From Pseudoalteromonas sp. NC201 (lineage in GTDB: Bacteria; Pseudomonadota; Gammaproteobacteria; Enterobacterales; Alteromonadaceae), in assembly GCF_002850255.1 (NCBI RefSeq), contig NZ_CP022522.1, positions 118,768 through 182,767 on the forward strand: DNA of 64,000 nt. Reading direction: 5' to 3'. The translations under genes and the position numbers were made by a program. This document shows, in pieces, positions 11,012 through 19,858 of the stretch. The notes below the pieces were generated by a model. That model was given only the letters and a program-made list of their open reading frames with translations, was not told the origin of the DNA and ran no database searches. Positions within the stretch are counted from its first letter, which is position 1; each line of letters begins with the position of its first letter.

Positions 11012-12415
11012 GTGGCAAAAACATTATACGATAAAATTTGGCAATCCCATGTGGTTGCTAAATTAAACGAGCAAACCGATCTCTTGTACATTGACCGTCA
11101 TCTAGTACACGAAGTCACTTCACCGCAGGCATTTGCGGGCTTAAGAGAGCAGAATCGTCCGGTAAGGTGTCCAGAAAAAACCTTTGCGACAATGGATCAT
11201 AATGTCTCGACCAAGAGCCGTTCGATTGATGCTGCCAGTGAGGTGAGCAAAAACCAGCTACAAGCGTTGGCACAAAACTGTGAAGAGTTCGGCATTGTAC
11301 TTTACGATTTAAATTCGATTAACCAAGGTATAGTGCACGTAATGGGACCTGAGCAAGGGATCACTTTGCCGGGTACAACGATTGTATGTGGCGATAGCCA
11401 TACCTCAACGCATGGTGCATTTGGTGCGCTGGCTCACGGTATTGGTACATCAGAGGTTGAACACGTGCTGGCCACGCAAACATTACAACAGAAAAAAGCC
11501 AAATCGTTAAAAATTCAAGTGAATGGCGTATTGCGCCCGACCGTGACTGCAAAAGACTTGATCCTCGCTGTGATTGGGCAATTAGGCACAGCTGGTGGCA
11601 CTGGTTATGTGGCTGAGTTTTGTGGGACGGGGATCGAAGCGCTGTCGATGGAAGCGCGGATGACGCTCTGTAATATGAGTATTGAAATGGGGGCGAAAGC
11701 TGGCTTGATCGCACCTGACGAGAAAACCTTTGCGTATTTACGTGGTCGCCCATTTGCACCTCAAGGCGAAGACTTTGATGCTGCGGTGCGCTATTGGCAA
11801 ACCTTGCATAGCGACCCGGATGCTGAATTTGATCGTGTCGTGGAGCTGGATGCTGACAGTGTACAACCTCAAGTAACCTGGGGGACCAGTCCAGAGCAAG
11901 TCATTGGTATTAATGACTTAGTACCGAACCCTGACGATGAACCTAATTTAGTCAAAGCGGATGCGATGCGCAGCGCGCTGAAATATATGGGCCTCGCAGC
12001 AGGACAAAGGCTAAGCGATGCCAAAGTCGACACCGTATTTATTGGCTCTTGCACCAATAGTCGTATTGAAGATTTGCGTGCGGCGGCACAAGTGGTGGCA
12101 GGCAAGCACGTAGCGGCAGGCGTTGAAGCGCTAATCGTCCCAGGATCTGGATTAGTAAAGCAGCAAGCCGAACAAGAGGGCTTAGCCGATATTTTTAAAG
12201 CTGCGGGGTTTGAGTGGCGAGAACCGGGCTGCTCTATGTGCTTGGCGATGAACGATGATCGGCTTGGCGCAGAAAAACGCTGTGCATCGACCTCAAACCG
12301 TAACTTTGAAGGGCGTCAAGGGCGAGGCGGTCGTACGCATTTGGTGAGTCCAGCAATGGCTGCCGCAGCGGCAATTGCAGGTCACTTTACTGATATTCGA
12401 GGAGAGGCGTCATGA
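11012..12415 (+). CDS. leuC: 3-isopropylmalate dehydratase large subunit
   Basis: 467 residues starting at GTG 11012, 15 nt after leuB, with AAGGTAAGAG upstream. Together with LeuD it isomerises 2- to 3-isopropylmalate. The aconitase-type 4Fe-4S cluster Cys residues are seen in FIGSCTNSR and in GCSMCLAMN. The [27 protein letters not shown] region is standard for the large subunit (only part is quoted by residues: His-Thr-Ser-Thr-His). It overlaps leuD by ATGA. Confidence 0.97.
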   Translation: MAKTLYDKIWQSHVVAKLNEQTDLLYIDRHLVHEVTSPQAFAGLREQNRPVRCPEKTFATMDHNVSTKSRSIDAASEVSKNQLQALAQNCEEFGIVLYDLNSINQGIVHVMGPEQGITLPGTTIVCGDSHTSTHGAFGALAHGIGTSEVEHVLATQTLQQKKAKSLKIQVNGVLRPTVTAKDLILAVIGQLGTAGGTGYVAEFCGTGIEALSMEARMTLCNMSIEMGAKAGLIAPDEKTFAYLRGRPFAPQGEDFDAAVRYWQTLHSDPDAEFDRVVELDADSVQPQVTWGTSPEQVIGINDLVPNPDDEPNLVKADAMRSALKYMGLAAGQRLSDAKVDTVFIGSCTNSRIEDLRAAAQVVAGKHVAAGVEALIVPGSGLVKQQAEQEGLADIFKAAGFEWREPGCSMCLAMNDDRLGAEKRCASTSNRNFEGRQGRGGRTHLVSPAMAAAAAIAGHFTDIRGEAS

Positions 12416-13011
12416 GCGTGTTTCATCAGGGCCTAGTTGCGCCATTAGACAAAAACAATGTTGATACAGACCAAATTATTCCCAAGCAGTTTTTAACTTC
12501 AACCAGCCGCGATGGGTTTGATAAAGCGCTGTTTTATGATTGGCGCTATCTTGACGATGGCCAGCCAGATCCGAATTTTGTACTTAACTATCGACAATAT
12601 CGGGGCGCGTCAATCTTGTTAACGCGTGACAACTTTGGTTGTGGCTCGTCTCGTGAGCATGCTCCTTGGGCACTAAAACAATATGGTTTTACCGTGATCC
12701 TAGCCGAGAGTTTTGCCGATATCTTTTTTAACAATTGTGGTAATAACCAAATGCTTTGCATTGCGTTACCAGCCAGCACGTTAGATACGCTCTTCGATGC
12801 ATGTGAGCAACAATCACAAGTGCATTTGAGTATTGACCTAGAAGCGCAGCAGATAAGCGGAGCGGGTATTGCACCAATTGACTTTGAGGTGCGAGAAGAC
12901 ATCAAAGCACGCCTCTTGAGTGGCCTTGACTTTATCGGTGAGACCGAATTATTAAATGCCCAAATTGATGCCTTTGAGCAGCAGCTTGCTACGACAAGAC
13001 CTTGGCAATAA
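12412..13011 (+). CDS. leuD: 3-isopropylmalate dehydratase small subunit
   Basis: 199 residues; its ATG overlaps the leuC stop. It is the swivel domain that completes the LeuCD active site. Family features: [11 protein letters not shown] near residue 20 and [15 protein letters not shown] near 75. Last gene of the leu operon; a hairpin follows 37 nt later. Confidence 0.96.
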   Translation: MSVFHQGLVAPLDKNNVDTDQIIPKQFLTSTSRDGFDKALFYDWRYLDDGQPDPNFVLNYRQYRGASILLTRDNFGCGSSREHAPWALKQYGFTVILAESFADIFFNNCGNNQMLCIALPASTLDTLFDACEQQSQVHLSIDLEAQQISGAGIAPIDFEVREDIKARLLSGLDFIGETELLNAQIDAFEQQLATTRPWQ

Positions 13012-13048
13012 TAGCTGTTTACTCAATTTAGTCGAATAATTTTGCCAC

Positions 13049-13085
13049 AAAGCCAGAAGCTGATTAAGCTCTGGCTTTATTTGTT
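13049..13085 (+). terminator. Terminator of the leu operon
   Basis: AAAGCCAGA / TCTGGCTTT stem (13049-13057 / 13070-13078) followed by a T-rich tract (ATTTGTTTT). Confidence 0.75.
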
Positions 13086-13098
13086 TTAGGTGTCTCTA

Positions 13099-13692
13099 AT
13101 GAAAAAATTAACTTTAGCGCTACTCGTAACCTTGAGCTGTGCAGCCTTCGCGCGTCCTGCCCCGCTGGTTTCCATCCCAAGCCATGATGCATTTTTTGAC
13201 GCTATTAAAGCGCATTGTGGTAAAGCCTACGAAGGCAAAGTAATGGTGGATAATCAAGGCCCAAGCAGCTTTAGCGATGCGCGTCTTGTGATGCACGTTC
13301 GTAAATGTGGCGACGCTGAGCTTCAAGTCCCATTTCATGTAGGAAAAGATGCTTCAAGAACTTGGATCATCACCAAAACAGGGAGTGGTTTGAGCTTAAA
13401 GCACGATCACCGCCATGAAGATGGCAGTGACGATGTTTCTACTATGTATGGTGGTCATACCCTAGATGCGGGATTTAATACCGTGCAGTCGTTCCCTGCT
13501 GATGAATACTCAAAACAGTTATTTGTCCAGCAAGGGATCCCACAGTCAGTCGGAAATACATGGCAGATGTATATCTATCCGGAGCAGTTTACCTATCGTT
13601 TAGTGCGTGAAGGGCGAGAGTTCCGAGTGGACTTTGATTTAACAAAACCGGTAACCGCACCAAAAGCGCCTTGGGGATATAATACCAATTGA
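13099..13692 (+). CDS. Small exported protein of unknown function
   Basis: 197 residues from ATG 13099 (a GTG nine bases earlier is possible but has a poorer context). The signal peptide is MKKLTLALLVTLSCAAFA. The mature protein contains two Cys (in AHCGKAY and RKCGDAEL) that may form a disulfide, a His/Asp-rich segment (KHDHRHEDGSDD, about 105-116) and a conserved-looking C-terminal half (DAGFNTVQSFPADEYS, FTYRLVREGREFRVDFDL). It resembles hypothetical secreted proteins of Alteromonadales and Xanthomonadales; I do not know a function. The final codons Asn-Thr-Asn-stop lie inside a repeat-like element beginning at 13682. Confidence 0.7.
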   Translation: MKKLTLALLVTLSCAAFARPAPLVSIPSHDAFFDAIKAHCGKAYEGKVMVDNQGPSSFSDARLVMHVRKCGDAELQVPFHVGKDASRTWIITKTGSGLSLKHDHRHEDGSDDVSTMYGGHTLDAGFNTVQSFPADEYSKQLFVQQGIPQSVGNTWQMYIYPEQFTYRLVREGREFRVDFDLTKPVTAPKAPWGYNTN

Positions 13693-13843
13693 ATTAATTC
13701 TCTAATCAATTTGAAGGGTGAAATATCATATTAGCTTCGTTAAAAATTTCTCATTTAGAACAACTAAATAGCAAAATTTTTGCCTAGCTACTAAAACTAT
13801 TTTCCCGCTTCAAAATAGATCATTTACTTAATACAACTGGTAT
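13682..13843. repeat. 162-bp intergenic repeat-like element with imperfect terminal inverted repeats
   Basis: The stretch begins ATACCAATTG and ends CAACTGGTAT, which is the inverse complement with one mismatch. Its interior is AT-rich with smaller inverted repeats (TTTAG-AACAA-CTAAA; GCAAAATTTTTGC) and no ORF. Elements with ATACCAATT ends are familiar from Pseudoalteromonas and Shewanella intergenic regions. Only one copy is visible here, so the repeat status rests on that recollection and on the terminal symmetry. It provides the stop codon of the upstream gene. Confidence 0.5.
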
Positions 13844-13903
13844 AAAGACTAAACCCAGAGCGGGTTACTGAAAAAGATTTATAGCGCTAACAAAAATGTG
13901 TGG

Positions 13904-14278
13904 CTATTTGGCCACACATTTTACGTCTACTGTTAAGTCATTCTGGTAAGGTCTTGGCTCTAATGGCATCTTATCAAAGCCTTGGACGCCACCAAGTAAT
14001 GTCAATTGTGGGTTACTGCCTTGGCATAAGCGTTTGGCATGGCGCAGCAAAAATACGCTTTGTTGCCTAAAATGCGCATAACTATCTGGCTTAATTGCCA
14101 GTCGAAAGTGGTCATCGTTATACGTGGTTTGCTCATAATGTACTTTGTGGTCAAAGTCATAGAGCTTTTCAGGTTCGCCTCGTGGAACCGGTGTATATTG
14201 GCATGCCGAGAGCAATGTTGCACCTACGACTAGGGAACTTAGCTTTAATGAATTTAGTCTCAATGATAACTTACGCAT
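13904..14278 (-). CDS. Small outer-membrane lipoprotein, unknown function
   Basis: 124 residues from ATG 14278. A basic N-terminus and a hydrophobic segment lead to the lipobox LLSAC, so lipidation at Cys26 is expected; Gln at +2 favours the outer membrane. The rest is soluble with two further Cys (RLCQGS and VKCVAK), perhaps a disulfide. No family recognised. It is divergent from the TerB-like gene. Confidence 0.65.
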   Translation of the reverse strand: MRKLSLRLNSLKLSSLVVGATLLSACQYTPVPRGEPEKLYDFDHKVHYEQTTYNDDHFRLAIKPDSYAHFRQQSVFLLRHAKRLCQGSNPQLTLLGGVQGFDKMPLEPRPYQNDLTVDVKCVAK

Positions 14279-14332
14279 AACCGTCCTTTTAGTCTGCTAC
14301 ATTTACAGTATATCACATGGGAGATTAGCCAC

Positions 14333-14782
14333 TTGCTTAACCAACTTAAAAAACTATTTCAAAGCTTGCAGGAGTCGTCACCGAAACAAGAAATCGACTT
14401 TAATACCGCGCTTGCTGCATTACTGGTTGAAGTGATGCGAGCGGACGGCAAACTACAACAGTCGGAGTTCGATAAAATTGCGGAGCTACTCAAAACACGT
14501 TGTGAATTGCCTGAACCACAAGTCAGTGCACTGATAACGCAAGCACAGCAATTGGTGGAACAGGCGGTAGATATGTATTCTTTTGCCAAGCAAGTGAATA
14601 ACCACACCAGCGACATTGAGCGCATCGAGGTCATTGAACTATTGTGGCACGTTGCTTATGCAGATGGTGAACTCGACAGCCATGAAGACCATATCATTCG
14701 GAAAATAGCCGGGCTGTTTTATGTTGCCCACCCTGATTTCATTGCTGCGAAGCTACGAGTACAACAATCAGCTAGTGTATAA
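14333..14782 (+). CDS. TerB-like protein
   Basis: 149 residues from a TTG start with GGGAGA upstream; no in-frame ATG fits. The all-helical sequence carries two repeats of the TerB/DUF533 type with acidic metal-binding signatures: VEVMRADGKLQQSEFDKI (about 32-49) and HVAYADGELDSHEDHIIRKI (about 104-123). TerB-family proteins bind divalent metals and act in stress responses or as membrane-associated adaptors; single TerB proteins outside ter operons are common and poorly understood. No other ter gene is nearby. Confidence 0.75.
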   Translation: MLNQLKKLFQSLQESSPKQEIDFNTALAALLVEVMRADGKLQQSEFDKIAELLKTRCELPEPQVSALITQAQQLVEQAVDMYSFAKQVNNHTSDIERIEVIELLWHVAYADGELDSHEDHIIRKIAGLFYVAHPDFIAAKLRVQQSASV

Positions 14783-14791
14783 TCCTCTATT

Positions 14792-15304
14792 CTAGTGAGC
14801 TAAAAACTCCTTTTGGCAGCTGTGTACAGCCTCTTTTATCATAAAGTTAACCAAGGTTGGTGAGATTTTATAAAGCTTCGCAATTTCTTTTTGTTTGAAT
14901 CGACCAGTACGATAAAAGCTAATGATATTTTGATGGCGAGTTGACAGTTTTTGGATTGTTGAGTCCATGCGTCTATCCAGTTGCGCCGACTCGACTTTGT
15001 TTTCGATATCTGAATCTGTGTCTGACATGTACTCTACATGCGTTGCCTCAAGGGCAACTAAGCTTTCTCGACTTTGCTTTCTAAGCATATCGATTGCAAT
15101 ATTCCTAGCCACTTGGAAGCAGAAACTCGTTGTGTTATTGATTTGCGCATTTTGTGTATGTGACATGCTGCTAAGACGGATAAAAGTGTCCTGTAACGCA
15201 TCTTCGGCAAGATAGGGGCATTTTAAGATACTGTTGAGATACGCGAGTACCTTCCCTTTGTTGTCTGAAATAACGTTAGCCCACTTGATAGCAAACTTGG
15301 ACAC
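14792..15304 (-). CDS. ECF-type RNA polymerase sigma factor (FecI-like), orphan
   Basis: 170 residues from GTG 15304, with AGGAG upstream. Region 2 is visible as AEDALQDTFIRLSSM and VARNIAIDMLRKQ (-10 recognition); region 4 is RHQNIISFYRTGRFKQKEIAKLYKISPTLVNFMI (key part KEIAKLYKIS helix-turn-helix). The length suits group IV sigma factors. FecI-like factors are normally followed by a FecR anti-sigma and a TonB receptor; neither is here, since the next downstream gene is convergent. Regulation is therefore by something encoded elsewhere or by its own promoter. Confidence 0.82.
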   Translation of the reverse strand: MSKFAIKWANVISDNKGKVLAYLNSILKCPYLAEDALQDTFIRLSSMSHTQNAQINNTTSFCFQVARNIAIDMLRKQSRESLVALEATHVEYMSDTDSDIENKVESAQLDRRMDSTIQKLSTRHQNIISFYRTGRFKQKEIAKLYKISPTLVNFMIKEAVHSCQKEFLAH

Positions 15305-15796
15305 AGATCACACTCCTATGTTAATTATATTTTACCATTGCAAATGAAAACACTTATCATTTACTGTGCGATCTTATTTTCTGTTATGGGTTCATGTCAA
15401 GTTAAATTAATACTTTTACGCAATTTTTTGCACCATATATTAACATTCTATTGTCATTACAATTACTGAGAAAGTTGCTAGCAGATTACGGTCAACATGG
15501 GCTTTATCTCTACAAGGTGAGCTTGGTGCTCTCTAACAATGGAAGTGTTTAAGTTAACAAAATGAAAACTAACTGTATGGCTGTTCGTTAGGGAGCGGTA
15601 ATCACAATGTGCTTTGTTGGGTGCTTGGAAAAAAGAGTCGGCTTTGAGCTGCTCTTAATATTGATGGTGTTGGTATGATGTTAAAGGGATATCTGTCTTG
15701 TATAAGAGCAACCTGAGCAATCTACTTTTATTAAAATTAACTCACACCGCAAAGTCAGATAAGTTACCCTGTATTTGATAACAATAAAACTCGGTC
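15305..15796. other. 492-bp intergenic stretch with no supported gene
   Basis: An AT-rich gap between the divergent sigma factor and tag-like genes. The only start-stop frames are very short (for example nine codons at 15562-15591 with no ribosome-binding site). It must hold the promoters of both flanking genes, but I see no convincing box pair or hairpin. Confidence 0.5.
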
Positions 15797-16483
15797 ATGA
15801 GCATGAAAGTATTCGAAAAAATTTATCATAGAGCTGCCGAGCGCAAAGGCTCTGAGGCGGCGCTAAAAGCTAAGCTTAACCAACCATTGAGTGCCGAATC
15901 ACTATTGGCATTAAGTGATGATCAATGGCTAGAAGAATTTACTCGCAAGATTTTCCAGAGCGGGTTTTATTGGGCGGTGGTTGATAATAAGTGGGATGGC
16001 TTTAGAGAAGTATTTTGGCAATTCTCAATTGAGAAGTTGCTTATGATGTCACCTGAAATGTATGAGCAACGTAGTCAGGATGAACGGATCATTCGTAATG
16101 CTAAAAAGGTAAAAAGTATCGCTGACAATTGCCATATGATTTTTGCAGTGCAACAACAGTATGGTCGCTTTAGTGATTTCGTCGCACACTGGCCTGAAGA
16201 CAATATCGTAGGTCTGTGGCTGTACTTGAAAAAGCATGGTTCGAGACTCGGTGGGAATACCGGGCCTTACGCACTTCGTGTGTTAGGTAAAGATACGTTT
16301 TTACTGAGTAAAGACGTCGAAACGGTGCTACGTGCCGAGGAGATCATAGACGGAGGCTTACAAAGTCAGAAGTCACTGCAATCGGCGCAGCAGTTTTTCA
16401 ATGAAATGCGTCAATATAGCGGGCTTAGCTTACAAGAGTTAAGCCAAATTGTGTCAATGAGTGTTGGTGATAATATTCGCTAG
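15797..16483 (+). CDS. DNA-3-methyladenine glycosylase I family protein (Tag-like)
   Basis: 228 residues. The segment EEFTRKIFQSGFYWAVVDNKWDGFREVFWQF aligns by eye with the Tag core (pocket aromatic residues and the FxxxGxxW pattern), followed by RIIRNAKKVKSIADNC, which corresponds to the helix-hairpin-helix entrance of Tag. Role: base-excision removal of 3-methyladenine. Unlike E. coli Tag it lacks the N-terminal MxxCxW start and the late zinc-binding His/Cys are not obvious, so the zinc snap may be absent. It lies 23 nt upstream of selO and is likely co-transcribed. Confidence 0.7.
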   Translation: MSMKVFEKIYHRAAERKGSEAALKAKLNQPLSAESLLALSDDQWLEEFTRKIFQSGFYWAVVDNKWDGFREVFWQFSIEKLLMMSPEMYEQRSQDERIIRNAKKVKSIADNCHMIFAVQQQYGRFSDFVAHWPEDNIVGLWLYLKKHGSRLGGNTGPYALRVLGKDTFLLSKDVETVLRAEEIIDGGLQSQKSLQSAQQFFNEMRQYSGLSLQELSQIVSMSVGDNIR

Positions 16484-16506
16484 GCGCTAAAAATAGAGAT
16501 GATCGC

Positions 16507-17928
16507 ATGGTATTTTTTCAGCCCTATCAGGGTTCTGCTCTGCTCTTTAAGGAGCAACCAGCAAGATTTAATCAGCCCACATTACTACTATCTAATACGC
16601 CGTTGCTAGTTAAGCTTGAGCTAAAGGAATACGACACTACAGCGCTTGCTGAGCTGTTAAGTGGTCAGCGCCCTTTAGGCAATATTGAACCTACGAGCTT
16701 AGCCTACAGTGGTCATCAGTTTGGGCAATTTAACCCGTTACTTGGTGATGGCCGAGCGCATTTAATTGGCGGGGTGAAGCTCGATGACGGACGTCAATAC
16801 GACCTGCACTTGAAAGGCTCTGGAGCGACGCGATTTTCTCGAGGTGGTGATGGCTTTTGTGCGCTAGGACCTGCGGTACGTGAGTTTATAATGAGCCAAG
16901 CTATGGTTGGCTTGGGGGTTCCAACTACGGAATGCCTAGCTGTTGTAACCACTGGACACCATGTTTATCGTCAAGGTGAAGTACCTGGCGCAGTTGTATG
17001 TCGTGTGGCAAAAAGTCATATCCGCATCGGTACCTTGCAATATCTGGCTACACAGCAAGATAAAGATGAGCTATGGAGCCTACTTAACTTGCTGGGCGAG
17101 CAATTATTTGAGGGATTTAAAGTTGAGACCGAACAGGATGTACTCGAATTGTTCCGTGAAGTGTGTGAGCAGTTGGTTGACTTAGTTGTCGAGTGGATGC
17201 GGGTTGGCTTTATTCATGGCGTGATGAATACCGACAATATTTTACTCAGTGGTGAAACGATAGACTTTGGCCCTTGTGCAATGATGGAAAAGTTTGATTT
17301 TAACGCCGTGTTTAGCTCTATCGATCGCCAAGGCCGCTATGCGTTTGGTAATCAGCCAAACATCATGAATTGGAACTGTGCGCGACTTGCCGAGGCCTTA
17401 TTGGTGTTATGGCAGGATGAGCAAGTGGGAATTGAAGCGTTTAGTCAAATTTTGGCGGAGTTTTCTGAATCGTTTAATCGCAAATACAAAGATATGTGGG
17501 CGGCTAAGCTTGGTATTGATGAATGGAGCGACGCAGACGACATTCTACTTAGTGACTTACTCAAGTTGATGACGGAGCACGAACTAGACTTTACCAATAC
17601 CTTTGCGGCACTAACTAATAGCTTGCTTGGTCATCCAAACAAAGCTTTATCCGTGCCAACGGAGTTGGAGAGCTGGCTGCGACAATGGGCGCAAAGGCGT
17701 GCTCACGATGACATTGCGACTAACTTGATGAGTCAAGCTAACCCGATACTTATCCCCCGTAATGCGTTGGTGGAGGCTGAGATTGCGCTGTTTAATCAGC
17801 AAGGCATGAGTCAAACGCTAGAGGATTGGCTAACTGCGTTGACGTCGCCCTATGATTACAAAGACTATCCTGAATCGTGGATCAGCGCGTCTACACCGGC
17901 CCACTATCAAACTTTTTGTGGAACCTAA
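16507..17928 (+). CDS. selO: Protein adenylyltransferase SelO (YdiU family)
   Basis: 473 residues with the pseudokinase motifs of SelO: AYSGHQFGQFNPLLGDGRA (about 65-83), LHLKGSGATRFSRGGDG with the ATP-binding Lys, HGVMNTDN with the metal-binding residues, and DFGPCAMM, the DFG equivalent. SelO transfers AMP from ATP to Ser/Thr/Tyr of target proteins and has been tied to oxidative-stress redox control. The protein ends FCGT: a Cys three residues from the end, the position where animal SelO has selenocysteine. The next gene begins at the base after its stop codon, so coupling with the exporter is tight. Confidence 0.92.
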   Translation: MVFFQPYQGSALLFKEQPARFNQPTLLLSNTPLLVKLELKEYDTTALAELLSGQRPLGNIEPTSLAYSGHQFGQFNPLLGDGRAHLIGGVKLDDGRQYDLHLKGSGATRFSRGGDGFCALGPAVREFIMSQAMVGLGVPTTECLAVVTTGHHVYRQGEVPGAVVCRVAKSHIRIGTLQYLATQQDKDELWSLLNLLGEQLFEGFKVETEQDVLELFREVCEQLVDLVVEWMRVGFIHGVMNTDNILLSGETIDFGPCAMMEKFDFNAVFSSIDRQGRYAFGNQPNIMNWNCARLAEALLVLWQDEQVGIEAFSQILAEFSESFNRKYKDMWAAKLGIDEWSDADDILLSDLLKLMTEHELDFTNTFAALTNSLLGHPNKALSVPTELESWLRQWAQRRAHDDIATNLMSQANPILIPRNALVEAEIALFNQQGMSQTLEDWLTALTSPYDYKDYPESWISASTPAHYQTFCGT

Positions 17929-19707
17929 ATGGCAGAACAGCAGCTTTCTTGGCAAGAAATTAAACGTAAAGTCCTTGAGCACAAACGGCCGCTTATTAAG
18001 GCACATATCATCGCCTTGTTTGCCGCGTTGGTGAGTGTCCCTATCCCTTTGATGATGCCGTTGCTGGTCGATGAAGTCTTACTAGACACACCAGGTAGAG
18101 CAGTGGCTTGGATGAACTCGGTATTGCCCGAGCAATGGCATGGCCCCAGTGGCTATATCGTGGTTATTTTGTTGGCTGTAATAACCATGCGCTTGGCCAG
18201 CTTGGTGCTAGGGGTGATGCAGTCACGCCAGTTTACTATTATTGGCAAGGACATTAGTTATCAAATCCGTGAGCGCTTACTTACGCATTTACCTAAAGTT
18301 CAACTTAAGGAGTACGAAAGTCAAGGTGGTGCAGCAATTAGCTCTCGTTGTATTACCGATGTAGAAACCTTAGATAAATTTATCAGCCAAACCTTGTCAC
18401 GCTTTTTAATCGGTTTACTCACAATCATTGGCACTGCGGCGATTTTGCTTTGGATTGATTGGATGTTGGGGCTGGTGATCCTGTTGCTCAATCCGGCGGT
18501 CATCTATTTTTCTCGGCAGTTTGGCAAACATGTTAAAGAGCTGAAAAAGGAAGAGAATGCTGCATTTGAAGCATTGCAAACTTCATTAGTCGAGACGCTA
18601 GATGCTATTTCTCAACTAAAAGCCGTTCGTCGAGAGATTAACTACTTTGCACAAGTTAAAGTAGCCGCCAAAGATCTCAAACATTACGCGGTGCAGTCAC
18701 AATGGAAAACGGATGCCGTTAACCGCTTAAGTTTTACTGTGTTTTTGGTGGGGTTTGAGTTTTTCCGTGCTGTCGCTATGTTTATGGTGGTGTTTTCTGA
18801 CTTAACAGTCGGCCAGATATTTGCAGTATTTGGTTACCTTTGGTTCATGATGGGGCCTGTACAGGAAATTCTTGGTATTCAATATGCGTACTATGGTGCT
18901 TCGGCGGCACTTAGTAGGTTAAATCAGGTTTTTAATTTTGCGACAGAAGCACAATATCCCGCTACAAAAACCGTCTTTGATTCATCTCAGGTTGATATCA
19001 AATTTGCCAATATAGACTTCGCTTACGTTGCAGAGCAACCCGTGCTCAAGCAGGTATCTTTGCATATTCCTGCAGGGAAGAAAGTAGCGTTAGTAGCGGT
19101 GTCTGGAGGTGGTAAATCTACTTTGGTGCAATTGCTTTTGGGATTGTATGAAAAGCAAAGTGGCGAGATTCATATAAATGACACGCCAGTAGAGCAAATT
19201 GGTTACGAAGCAGTGCGAGATAATATAGTGACCGTATTGCAGCAGCCGATACTCTTTAATACCAGCATCCGTGAAAATCTAGCAATGGGACGAGAGGTAT
19301 CTGACCAAGTGCTGTGGCAGGCACTCCGAGTTGCAGAGCTAGCTGATACCGTACTTGCTCTGGCTGACAAATTAGATGCGCAAGTTGGTCGCAATGGGAT
19401 TAAATTGTCCGGAGGACAGAAGCAAAGGTTAGCCATTGCTAGAATGGTTGTTGCCGATCCTAAAGTGGTGGTGCTGGATGAAGCAACCTCGGCACTTGAT
19501 ATTGAGACTGAGGCAAAAATTCATCGCAATTTGCAAGCGTTTTTGGCTGATAGAACGACTTTGATTATTGCACATCGACTGAGCGCAATAAAACAAGCCG
19601 ACTTAATTTATGTTTTAGATGATGGTGAAGTGTCCCAGTATGGAGAACATAAGGATTTGTTAAAGGAACAAGGTCTGTATCAAATCCTATTTGGTCATCA
19701 AAATTAA
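17929..19707 (+). CDS. ABC exporter, fused membrane and ATPase domains
   Basis: 592 residues with six predicted membrane spans (about 25-320) and an ATPase domain. Walker A is VAVSGGGKSTL (about 391-401), the signature LSGGQKQRLAIARMV (about 495-509), Walker B VVVLDEATSALD, and the H-loop His in IIAHRLSA. Type I half-transporter of the MsbA/LmrA class that should work as a homodimer. There is no N-terminal peptidase domain, so it is not a double-glycine bacteriocin processor. Substrate unknown; the abutting selO suggests shared expression but not a substrate. Confidence 0.88.
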   Translation: MAEQQLSWQEIKRKVLEHKRPLIKAHIIALFAALVSVPIPLMMPLLVDEVLLDTPGRAVAWMNSVLPEQWHGPSGYIVVILLAVITMRLASLVLGVMQSRQFTIIGKDISYQIRERLLTHLPKVQLKEYESQGGAAISSRCITDVETLDKFISQTLSRFLIGLLTIIGTAAILLWIDWMLGLVILLLNPAVIYFSRQFGKHVKELKKEENAAFEALQTSLVETLDAISQLKAVRREINYFAQVKVAAKDLKHYAVQSQWKTDAVNRLSFTVFLVGFEFFRAVAMFMVVFSDLTVGQIFAVFGYLWFMMGPVQEILGIQYAYYGASAALSRLNQVFNFATEAQYPATKTVFDSSQVDIKFANIDFAYVAEQPVLKQVSLHIPAGKKVALVAVSGGGKSTLVQLLLGLYEKQSGEIHINDTPVEQIGYEAVRDNIVTVLQQPILFNTSIRENLAMGREVSDQVLWQALRVAELADTVLALADKLDAQVGRNGIKLSGGQKQRLAIARMVVADPKVVVLDEATSALDIETEAKIHRNLQAFLADRTTLIIAHRLSAIKQADLIYVLDDGEVSQYGEHKDLLKEQGLYQILFGHQN

Positions 19708-19858
19708 TTCATAAATAGCAAAAATTCCTTATGTAACGTTAAGTAAACATTAATGGACGAGCTAATATTATCTATGCAACGTAATCAGTAGACGCATTTT
19801 CTGGTAGACTATCCGAGTCAATACTCAATGCGTTAACTAACAGAGATGGGAAGGAATG

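Noticed and set aside
16507..17928. SelO as a selenoprotein
   Set aside because: The third-last codon is a Cys TGT and the stop is TAA; there is no in-frame TGA or SECIS candidate.
17929..19707. ABC exporter as the exporter of the lanthipeptide-like peptide
   Set aside because: It is about 17 kb away, lacks an N-terminal C39 peptidase domain, and is coupled to selO instead.
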